Assembly (NCBI RefSeq): GCF_029051645.1
Contig: NZ_JAACFS010000050.1
Location: forward strand, 1-41,670
Source of the DNA: Bradyrhizobium sp. CSA112
GTDB lineage: Bacteria > Pseudomonadota > Alphaproteobacteria > Rhizobiales > Xanthobacteraceae
Reading direction: 5' to 3'
DNA: 41,670 nucleotides
The position numbers and the translations under genes are program-made. Positions 34,790 to 41,670 of this stretch are shown one piece after another; the first letter of the stretch is position 1; every line of letters begins with the position of its first letter. The notes under the pieces were generated by a model. It ran no database searches and was not told where the DNA came from. It saw only the letters and a list, made by a program, of their open reading frames with translations.

Positions 34790-35134
34790 CTAGCGCAGCG
34801 CGGCACTGGCCTTGGTGCGTTCGACTAACTCACCCAAGAGCGCTATCCCTGCGAACACGATCTCGTCGAGCGGATGGTTCGTGCAGTAATTTGTGATCCA
34901 CTGCTGCCGGGCTGGAAACGTCAGGGATATCGATACCGAGCTCGGCGTGCTCCAAGGACCACCCCGAAAGCATGCCCGCAATCCACGCCTCATCGGCGAG
35001 TGGTCTGACCTCGTTATTCTTTTGGTGGTCGAGCCATACACCGCAGGACCAACGACACTACCAGTACTCGACGCGTCGCGGATGGTGAGCGAGAGCGCGG
35101 CGAGTGCCACGCAAGCCATCGTCAGTTTTCTCAT
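34790..35134 (-). pseudogene. Exported small protein with two frameshifts
   Basis: The start at 35134 (GAGG upstream) gives a signal peptide MRKLTMACVALAALSLTI. The next part makes sense only in a second frame (VWLDHQKNNEVRPLADEAWI, AGMLSGWSLEHAELGIDIPD), and the end returns in the first frame as QQWITNYCTNHPLDEIVFAG. The pattern WI.G.LSG ... WI..YC..NPLD matches a family of rhizobial exported hypothetical proteins of about 110-120 residues. Shifts are near 35040 and 34925. Confidence 0.6.
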
Positions 35135-35139
35135 GGTGC

Positions 35140-35480
35140 ACCTCACAAGGCGCGTCGTCCAGGATAACTTATCGACCCATTCGGCCGGCGTGTATCAGAC
35201 GTTCCGGCACGCCGAAGCCAGGCGGATCTTGCGACGGCTCGAGTTCCACTACACCCCCAAGTACGCAAGCTGGCTCAACATGGTGGAGATCGAGATCGGC
35301 GTCCTGCGGGGCCAGTGCCTGGATCGCAGGATCGACGACCCCAAGAGACTGCGCCGCGAAATCGCCGCCTGGGAACGCAAGCGAAATGCCGCCGGCTCAC
35401 GCATCAAATGGTTGTTCACAACAGGCAAGGCCCGCGCCAAAATGGGCCGCGCCTATCCCGCTACTTCCAAAGAGTCATAA
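35140..35480 (+). pseudogene. IS630-family transposase, C-terminal fragment
   Basis: From VVQDNLSTHSAGVYQTF through FHYTPKYASWLNMVEIEIGV (the DDE glutamate in MVEIEIG) to KARAKMGRAYP. This is the last third of an IS630-type transposase. The N-terminal HTH and the first catalytic Asp are missing. It begins immediately next to the exported-protein pseudogene, which it may have replaced upstream. Confidence 0.85.
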
Positions 35481-35719
35481 TCACTGTGCAGAGCCACTAG
35501 ATCAACATCGCGGCGCGACGGGCAGCGGCTGCATTCGATCTCAAGCGAACTGTAAGCCCCATTGATCGCCTGATCGACGGTTGGGCTGGGATCGACGGGG
35601 CCGCCGTCTGACCACATGCGCTCGTTCCAGCTTTGACAAGCGAGGTTGTCGGCCTCCCGGATCAGCGCCTCGCCGGCCCCGCGCTTCTCCGCCGACCGCT
35701 CGGCGAAGATCACGGTCAT
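35453..35719 (-). pseudogene. Small Cys-containing hypothetical protein, C-terminus altered by IS630 end
   Basis: The peptide FAERSAEKRGAGEALIREAD, NERMWSDGGPVDPSPTVDQA and LEIECSRCPSRRDVDLVALH has CSRC and resembles small zinc-ribbon-like rhizobial hypothetical proteins. The last residues (DYDSLEVAG) are read from the IS630 remnant, so the natural end is probably lost. Function unknown. Confidence 0.5.
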
Positions 35720-35739
35720 GGCCCGGGCCTTGCGCAACT

Positions 35740-36480
35740 CCTTCGCCAGCGCCTTTTCGGTCGCCTCCGGAGATTGGCGGGTAATGGTATTTCGGGGCCA
35801 TGGCCGGCATCAGAGCGTACCGGACAGTCGCGCGCAATCGCCCAATCGGAGCAACTATGGCTCCAAGGCAAATGCGGCGAGCACAGCTGCGAAGGCCGGA
35901 AGGACCGCCCAGCTATTTTCGACACCCCACCGGAACAAGATGCTATGCTAATGCGTTACGCGAGCACTTTCACCGGGAGAGTGCTGCTTTGCTATCTGCG
36001 GAATTCTATTTGAAACAGGCTGAGATCGCCTCGCGAATGGCGCTCACGGAACCTGATCCAGAAAAAGTGCGGGCGATACACCATCTGGCTCTTGAGCTTT
36101 TCGATAAGGCTGAAAGGGCGAAGTCGGGAGAACCCCCTCCGACACCTTCCAACTCCCGAGAGCAACGACCGCGACCGGAGCGAGCGGCTAGCCCGCTACA
36201 TATCCGGAGCGTTGATGCCATTGGCCCGCGTGGCCTTCGCATACGACATGACGCCGGACGCGATGGTGTCGCAGATGGCGATCAACGTATCGGGGGAATT
36301 CTTGGCTGCCGGCATGCCGTTTTCCTGCTTGAAAGTTGAACCGATATTTCGCCGGCAGCGTCTCGGCACCGAGCGCGCGATCAGCCTTGCGGATCAAACC
36401 ATCAAGGTAATGGTTGTGAGCCGCGTGTCCGAGTTCAGATAGCTCGCAAGCTGAAACGGTGCAGGAAAGCCATGAAGCTT
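35740..36480. other. Decayed coding debris without an assignable intact gene
   Basis: Plus-strand pieces look coding: SAEFYLKQAEIASRMALTEP with PEKVRAIHHLALELFDKAER (about 35990-36120), similar to short helical rhizobial hypothetical proteins, and RVAFAYDMTPDAMVSQMAIN (about 36226-36290) in another frame. Neither has a good start and both are in broken frames. I read this as remnants of one or two small genes. Confidence 0.4.
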
Positions 36481-36715
36481 GGTCGGCGTCGGCTTGAACT
36501 CGACTGGAGGCGACGTGCTCCTCCCTGAGTTCGGCAGTGAGGTGGTGGCCAGCTACCCATTTCGGCAGTCGGTGACGCCACGACTGATACCGGTTTTGTT
36601 TGGGCTGTCTTTTTCCATGAATTCAGGCTGCCCCGGTTTGCCTCGGTCGAGCAAACCGATCTCTTGCTTCACCGAGAGGATATTCTCCCCGCCCCCTTGC
36701 GAGAGAGCCAGCATC

Positions 36716-36820
36716 GAGCGTGATGCCTATCGCACGATGTTCTCACTCGATGATGAGACCCTCAAAAATGGCGGCGAGAGCATTCTGACCAGCAAGGGTG
36801 ATCTCGGGCAATTGCTCTTT
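36716..36820 (+). pseudogene. YhaN/AAA_27-like ATPase fragment
   Basis: About 35 residues, with YRTMFSLDDETLKNGGESIL and SKGDLGQLLF, match the region after Walker A in YhaN-type SMC-like ATPases, where a YR.LF.LD..RL..GGE.LL....DLG..LF pattern is typical. Neither side continues the family, so only an internal scrap remains. Confidence 0.5.
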
Positions 36821-37200
36821 TGGCGATCGTCGCCATTGACCGTCCGTGTTGTTGTGTTGAGCTGTGTCTGGTTCAAGACGTCGATGTCCCAAGCCCGACA
36901 GTAAGACGGCAGCATTCCGCCAGCGCAGCGAGAGGCGCGTTGTTTCTTCAGGAAACGCTCGCAGAACGTCATTGGCACGTCGGTTGCTTGAGATGCGGGG
37001 GTGATCCGTTACAACCACGATTGCAGCCCTTGTCTAAGAGAGTTCAGATGAAACTTGCTCGATTGATCCAAATCAGTGCCATGCTGAAGCTGATGCTGAT
37101 GCTGCTGCGCCCATCACGTGCGTGGCCGTCGCGGGGCCTCTCATCTCCTGATGGCGCTTCGGTCTCCCGGCGAGGACAGGATTGCTCTGCACCCGGAATT

Positions 37201-37380
37201 GGACGGAACGACGCCAATCAAGAGGTGCTGCGCACCATGTTCGAGGTGATGTGCCGCGAGCCGTTCCAACAGATTGGTCTGGCGGACGTCCGCCTCCAGC
37301 TGAAGCGCGGCGATCTGACACCAGCAGCAGCGGAAGCGCAGGCAATGTTTTCGGAGCTGACAGGCGGCGTTCGCTCGTAG
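37201..37380 (+). pseudogene. Hypothetical protein C-terminal remnant
   Basis: The stretch ANQEVLRTMFEVMCREPFQQ followed by LQLKRGDLTPAAAEAQAMFS reads like natural helical protein, ending at the TAG before 37381. The upstream part of the same frame is low-complexity and lacks a plausible start. No family recognised. Confidence 0.3.
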
Positions 37381-37395
37381 ATAGGTAATTAGCCG

Positions 37396-37563
37396 GTGCA
37401 GGACGGTTGGGAACTTCGAGAAGCAATGAGGCAACGAGAAGAGCTCAAAGCCAAGCTCTTCCGCGCTCAATCGGATGTGGCCAGGCGTAAGGCTGAGTTG
37501 GCGGACCTCGAGCAGAGGATTCTGAAGAACCTTGACGCTAGGACAGGGCTGATCTGCTGGTAG
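37396..37563 (+). CDS. 55-residue coiled-coil-like small ORF
   Basis: GTG start at 37396. The peptide is strongly amphipathic (ELREAMRQREELKAKLFRAQ then RRKAELADLEQRILKNLDAR) with heptad-like spacing of leucines. No clear ribosome site. It could be a fragment of a longer coiled-coil protein or a real small protein. Evidence is composition only. Confidence 0.3.
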   Translation: MQDGWELREAMRQREELKAKLFRAQSDVARRKAELADLEQRILKNLDARTGLICW

Positions 37564-37638
37564 CAGGGTTTGCCTGTCGCTCGCGCGATGAGGTCGCTTT
37601 GGCCTGATTGTCGGATTGTGTGATCGAAAGTGGGTGCT

Positions 37639-38187
37639 ATGCAGAAAACGATCGATAGCAAGCTCGGAGTGGGTGCGACTTCCGATGACATCCGGACAAC
37701 CGCGAGTCCGGTGTCGCAATTTCGCGGGATCGATCATATTGCGATTGCTGTGCTCGATCTTGAGGCCTCAATTCAATTCTTTCGGGACGTGCTAGGTTTT
37801 GAGTTGAAGCGCCGTTTTCACATCAAGGGTCGAGCGACGGGCATGCTATCTGCTGAGTTCGAGAGCAGGGGCATCAGGTTTGTTTTGTGTCAGGGTACTG
37901 AGCCGGCTTCTCAGGTCTCAGAGCTCGTGCGGCGTCACGGCGTTGGAGTTGCTCATATCGCTCTTGAGGTCGACGACGTGGATGCTGCTGTAGAGACCCT
38001 AAAGTCTCGTGGTCTGGGATTTGACACGAATGTGATACGTGGCCCTGGACTGACACAGGCCTTCTCGAGCCGCTCCATTGAGACGGGGCTTAGCTTCGAA
38101 ATCATTCGCCGAGATGGAGAGAGTGGTTTCCTTGAATCGAACGTCCAGCAGCTTTTTGACCAGCTTGAACAGTCCGGCAAGTATTGA
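37639..38187 (+). CDS. VOC-superfamily protein resembling the C-terminal half of HPPD/HmaS
   Basis: 182 residues from the ATG at 37639. A glyoxalase/VOC fold is shown by RGIDHIAIAVLDLEASIQFF (His33), LSAEF (Glu73), GVAHIALEVDDVDAA (His106) and LSFEIIRRDG (Glu154), giving the His/Glu metal set. The tail GFLESNVQQLFDQLEQS resembles the closing helix of 4-hydroxyphenylpyruvate dioxygenase, but the length is half that of HPPD, so two subunits or only a single-module enzyme would be expected. It lies just upstream of an aminotransferase and an NRPS and probably helps make or tailor an amino-acid building block. It could be an epimerase or a dioxygenase. Confidence 0.82.
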   Translation: MQKTIDSKLGVGATSDDIRTTASPVSQFRGIDHIAIAVLDLEASIQFFRDVLGFELKRRFHIKGRATGMLSAEFESRGIRFVLCQGTEPASQVSELVRRHGVGVAHIALEVDDVDAAVETLKSRGLGFDTNVIRGPGLTQAFSSRSIETGLSFEIIRRDGESGFLESNVQQLFDQLEQSGKY

Positions 38188-38276
38188 GCGAAGAGGCGTA
38201 CGCCCTTAGACCTCCAGTCGTGCTCGTGTTCCGACGTAGGCGTGATCTCCATAGCTCCGTCCTCCTCCAAGGCTCC

Positions 38277-39569
38277 ATGATGGATTTCCGGTTGCAAAGT
38301 TCGGCAATGAATTTCCTGAACGAGGTCTCGAGTCGGTTTCCCTCAGCTGTCTCGCTTGCGTCTGGTAGGCCGAGTGACCGGTTTTTCGATAGACTCAACC
38401 CCCATGCGCTGTTGAATGCATTCGGTGTGTATCAAAGGTATTGGGCTGGCGATCGTGGCCAAGTATGGTCTCAGTTGTTGCAGTATGGTCGAACAGCGGG
38501 AATCATCAACGAGCTTGTTGCGCAACAGGTGCGATCCGATGAGGGGCTCCCCGTTAAGGCGGATCGCGTCCTGATCACCTCAGGATGCCAGGAAGCGCTC
38601 GCTCTCTGCGTGCCGGCGCTGTGTCCCGAATCTTCGGATGTGCTCCTGGTCTGCAATCCCACCTATATTGGAGCAATTGGTGCAGCTAATGCTGCGAGGG
38701 TGCCTATTGCAGCGTTGTCCAATTCAGCGTCTTGCGTTGCAGACGCGATCGAGTCCGCCGTTGTGCAATTGGGCCGAAATGGTCGAAGAGCTCGGGCAAC
38801 ATATCTTATTCCCGATTTTGATAATCCGACAGGACGCGTCCTCGATGTGGTCGCACGACGGGAGATCCTCGAAGTGTGCGCCAAACATCGGATCGTCGTT
38901 TTGGAGGACAATCCATATGGGCCATTTCGGTATGAAGGAGATGCGGTGCCTCCGATGGCCGTTTTGGATGAGGTCGGAAGTGTTATCTACCTGTCAACAT
39001 TCTCCAAGACGCTAAGCCCAGCTCTTCGCGTCGGAGCAGCAATACTGCCCGATACCATCTTTGGAGACGCAGGTGCTTGCCGGACACTTTGGGAAGATCT
39101 GGTTCAGCGCAAGAGCTTCGGTACCGTGAATACGAGCCAAATTAGCCAAGCGATTGTGGCGGGGCTCTTGATCGAACAGCGGACAAGCTTACGTGGCTGG
39201 ATCCGGCCGGCGCTGGATTGGTATCGTGCAAATCGCGACCTTATGTTGTGTCAGCTGGACGATGTGTTTTCGCCTTTGTCGGACCAGGTTCGATGGAATC
39301 GTCCTGCCGGCGGCTTCTTTCTGACTCTCGATCTTCCTTTCAGATTTGACGCGAACACCGCGGACGAGTGCGCAACGCATTACAATGTCATTGTTATGCC
39401 GATGAGCTTCTTCGCACTGGATAACTCTCAAGACTGCCGGATCCGATTGGCGTTCAGCTCGGTTACTCCCGAGCAAATCTCAACTGCTGTGAGAGGTTTA
39501 GGTCATTATGTGGCGCGGCGCGTCGGGCGGGAATTGCCCAGGCTACGCGACGGCTTGGCTGGAGCGTGA
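38277..39569 (+). CDS. Fold-type-I PLP-dependent aminotransferase (class I/II)
   Basis: 430 residues from the ATG at 38277; a TTG at 38184 overlapping the VOC stop is an alternative. Family motifs: ITSGCQEALALCVPALC (cofactor phosphate site), IPDFDNPTGRVL (substrate-binding Asn), VLEDNPYGPFRYEG (Asp/Tyr pair) and YLSTFSKTLSPALRVGA with the Schiff-base lysine at about 244. The sequence is closest in style to 2-aminoadipate or aromatic aminotransferases of the MocR-like branch, without a GntR domain. With the VOC protein before it and the NRPS after it, it probably supplies a non-standard amino acid. Confidence 0.88.
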   Translation: MMDFRLQSSAMNFLNEVSSRFPSAVSLASGRPSDRFFDRLNPHALLNAFGVYQRYWAGDRGQVWSQLLQYGRTAGIINELVAQQVRSDEGLPVKADRVLITSGCQEALALCVPALCPESSDVLLVCNPTYIGAIGAANAARVPIAALSNSASCVADAIESAVVQLGRNGRRARATYLIPDFDNPTGRVLDVVARREILEVCAKHRIVVLEDNPYGPFRYEGDAVPPMAVLDEVGSVIYLSTFSKTLSPALRVGAAILPDTIFGDAGACRTLWEDLVQRKSFGTVNTSQISQAIVAGLLIEQRTSLRGWIRPALDWYRANRDLMLCQLDDVFSPLSDQVRWNRPAGGFFLTLDLPFRFDANTADECATHYNVIVMPMSFFALDNSQDCRIRLAFSSVTPEQISTAVRGLGHYVARRVGRELPRLRDGLAGA

Positions 39570-39658
39570 AGATGGCCCATCGGTCTCCTCCGGTGCACGC
39601 CGGCGCGCGTCTCTCGGTGGCCACACGCTCGGCGCGTCACACACGTGGAGGTTTTGTC

Positions 39659-41670
39659 ATGGACGTGGGGTACGAACATCACGACATATGTGTGTTGGCC
39701 TCATCGAGTTGCGAACTCGGCGATTGGGGTGGGCAACGACCTGCAGCCTCACCAATTGGTTCTACCGTCTTTGTTGGTGGTGGTACGCTAGCTATTAGGT
39801 GTGCAGAGTTAGCAATGGAGATGGGCTACGTCATCGGCGCGGCCCTGTGTGCCGACGCCATCTTCCGCGATTGGGCCGCTCGCGCCAATGTCTTGTGCCT
39901 AGCGAGCGTTGAAGAGCTTGCCACATTGCTCAGTACCGAACCGGTGGAGTGGATATTTTCTGTTGCCAATCCGTTCATATTGCCGGCGGATGTGTTTGGG
40001 CGAGTGCGTCGAGGTGCTTTCAATTACCACGACGGTCCCTTACCACGGTATGCGGGAACTCATGCGACGTCTTGGGCGCTGCTGGCCCAAGAGTCCGAAT
40101 ATGCCATCACGTGGCATCGCATAGATGATGGTGTTCATACGGGTGACCTGGTGGTTCAACGCCAAGTCCTGATTGGACCTACCGACACCGCGTTAAGCCT
40201 GAACCTCAAATGTTATGAAGCCGCAGTCGAGGGATTCCGCGAGCTTTTAACTGGGTTAACGAACGAAAGGCTTGCCGCCCGTCCGCAGGCGCTAGCGGAC
40301 AGAAGCTATTTTCCGAGGCGCCGACGCCCAGATGCTGCGGGCTGTCTGCGATGGGATAGATCCGCGCAAGATCTCTCAGCGATGACGCGCGCCTTAGACT
40401 TTGGGCCGCATCATTCCAATCCTTTATGTCTGTCCAAGGCTCTTGTGGGCGATGACGTTGTCGCAGTCAGGTGCTTGGAGGCGTCGTCTGGCCGCTCGGG
40501 CTTTTCGCCGGGTTCCCTGGTTGAAATCCACCCCAGCCACTGGCGTGTGGCGACGGGAACAGAGGATGTTGATGTTTGGTTTGACAGCCCGGATGGTGAG
40601 GCTCTGGATGCGCGGGCACTCGCGAGGCAGTCCGATCTGGATCTAGGGCATCGCCTCCCGATTTTAAGCGATGACGAGGCTCGGGACATAACTGTTGCCC
40701 ATGAAATGCTGGCGCCTCGGGAGAGTTTTTGGCGGCAGCGGCTTGAGCAGTTCAAAATATTGCAGCTTCCGTTTCTGTCGGCTTCAGAAGCTGCGACTCC
40801 ACCCATATGGCAGTCGAGTTCGTGGCTCATTCCAAGTGCTTTGGCTAGGCTGTCGCCATTTGATCGCACGGAACACCTAATAACTGCTTGGCTGACCTAT
40901 CTCGCTCGCGTCACTGGCGAATCACAGCTCCAATTGGGATGGACGCCCGCACAGAATGGATCGCGGGCCCGGTTGAAGGCGGCGGAGGTGATTGTCGCTT
41001 CTGTCGTGCCGATGGAAATTACCATTGATCTTGGTCATGATTTTGCAGAGGTGCGCAGGGTGGTGGCCGCCGAATGCGCCGAACTGAGCGAGCACGATAG
41101 CTTTGCGCGGGATGTGATCGCGCGCGCTCCGAGCTTGCGGGGTAGGGAGGCGCTACGATCGCGGCGACCCTGGCCGATTGGCGTTACGGTTACGACAAAT
41201 AGCTCTTCTGCCGCTGGTGATCTGGCTTCGAGCCCGCGTTCTGAGACAACCCTATCCGGCGATTTGCTAACGTTTGAGGTTTGCGCTCTGGATGGGAGCT
41301 TCCGATGGCACTTTGATGCTAGTCGCTTGGCGCCCAAGCAGATCGACCGCATGACGCAGCATTTGCAAAATTTGTTGTGTGCTGTGATGGCCGATGCGCG
41401 GCAAGCGGTCGCGCGGATTGAGCTGCTGTCGTCCGCTGAGCGTACGTATCTCCTGGAGGAGTTGAACCGGACGGCGGCCCCCTATCCGGCGGAGCAGTGC
41501 ATCCATCAGCTGTTCGAGGCGCAGGTGCGTCAAGCGCCGGACGCGGTGGCGGTGGTCGATGCGGACGCGCGCTTAAGCTATGGCGAGCTCAATGCACGGG
41601 CGAACCGGCTCGCGCATCATCTGATCGGGCTCGGGGTGAGGCCCGGGGATAGTGTTGCGACAATGCTGGA
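39659..41670 (+). CDS. Nonribosomal peptide synthetase with formyltransferase-like loading region (partial)
   Basis: Starts at 39659 and is open to the window edge (670 codons). Residues about 30-340 resemble methionyl-tRNA formyltransferase. A hydrolase core has FNYHDGPLPRYAG (Asn122, His124) and HTGDLVV (Asp163), then a C-terminal FMT-like barrel around PGSLVEIHPSHWRVATGTED. Residues about 350-590 look like the second half of a condensation domain (FWRQRLEQ, RTEHLITAWLTYLARVTG), with no HHxxxDG motif. The region from about 610 (HQLFEAQVRQAPDAVAVVDA, LSYGELNARANRLAHHL) begins an adenylation domain. Formyltransferase-led NRPSs such as LgrA formylate the first amino acid. The VOC and aminotransferase genes upstream may make that residue. 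Confidence 0.9.
   Translation, partial: MDVGYEHHDICVLASSSCELGDWGGQRPAASPIGSTVFVGGGTLAIRCAELAMEMGYVIGAALCADAIFRDWAARANVLCLASVEELATLLSTEPVEWIFSVANPFILPADVFGRVRRGAFNYHDGPLPRYAGTHATSWALLAQESEYAITWHRIDDGVHTGDLVVQRQVLIGPTDTALSLNLKCYEAAVEGFRELLTGLTNERLAARPQALADRSYFPRRRRPDAAGCLRWDRSAQDLSAMTRALDFGPHHSNPLCLSKALVGDDVVAVRCLEASSGRSGFSPGSLVEIHPSHWRVATGTEDVDVWFDSPDGEALDARALARQSDLDLGHRLPILSDDEARDITVAHEMLAPRESFWRQRLEQFKILQLPFLSASEAATPPIWQSSSWLIPSALARLSPFDRTEHLITAWLTYLARVTGESQLQLGWTPAQNGSRARLKAAEVIVASVVPMEITIDLGHDFAEVRRVVAAECAELSEHDSFARDVIARAPSLRGREALRSRRPWPIGVTVTTNSSSAAGDLASSPRSETTLSGDLLTFEVCALDGSFRWHFDASRLAPKQIDRMTQHLQNLLCAVMADARQAVARIELLSSAERTYLLEELNRTAAPYPAEQCIHQLFEAQVRQAPDAVAVVDADARLSYGELNARANRLAHHLIGLGVRPGDSVATML

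Noticed and set aside
37639..38187. Full 4-hydroxyphenylpyruvate dioxygenase
   Set aside because: The protein is about half the length of HPPD and has only one pair of VOC modules, so only a resemblance is claimed.

Overview
The window reads as an accessory island of a high-GC alphaproteobacterium. Bradyrhizobium or a close relative is the best guess. This rests on general resemblance of the IS30, IS110 and IS3 transposases, the DUF6788 protein and several small hypothetical proteins to families common in that group, plus a symbiosis-island-like mix of transposon debris and specialised-metabolite genes. No ribosomal or other marker gene fixes the taxon.

Left part (1-6000): insertion-sequence wreckage. 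A 3'-truncated IS21 istA is followed by a decayed KAP-family NTPase, an IS30 copy with two frameshifts, and an IS3-type element whose orfA is split by an IS110 copy that is itself frameshifted. Middle-left (6000-16660): a Fic protein, a serine-recombinase tail ending on a tRNA 3'-end-like sequence, a frameshifted ybgC, a compact four-gene minus-strand operon (unknown protein, QueC-like PP-loop protein, XRE-ImmA/IrrE protease, PIN nuclease), a divergent AbiE toxin-antitoxin pair, and then broken IS1182-like, OsmC and LLM monooxygenase genes. The tRNA-tail-like 12-mer recurs at the right edge next to a strong terminator.

Centre (16915-25188): a complete Wadjet plasmid-defence operon jetA-jetB-jetC-jetD of the TIGR02677-02680 type. 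All three junctions are ATGA overlaps. Right of it lie a split-HipA module resembling HipBST (26199-27770), a two-gene unknown+XRE operon (27910-28577), a DUF6788 gene, and a secreted endonuclease/exonuclease/phosphatase next to a large EAD-like/trypsin/NUC1-endonuclease fusion (29697-32990). Almost every intact gene from 6 to 33 kb is therefore a plausible conflict or defence component.

Right part (33000-41670): a truncated group II intron, IS630 debris, several decayed small genes, then three co-directional genes: a VOC/HPPD-like dioxygenase-fold protein, a fold-type-I PLP aminotransferase, and the start of an NRPS whose loading region is a methionyl-tRNA-formyltransferase-like domain plus what looks like half a condensation domain before an adenylation domain. 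The NRPS runs off the end of the window. These three probably make or load an unusual N-formylated amino-acid starter.

The most novel candidate is the unknown/QueC-like/ImmA/PIN operon (8519-12299). The trypsin-nuclease pair and the formyl-NRPS start module are the next most interesting.
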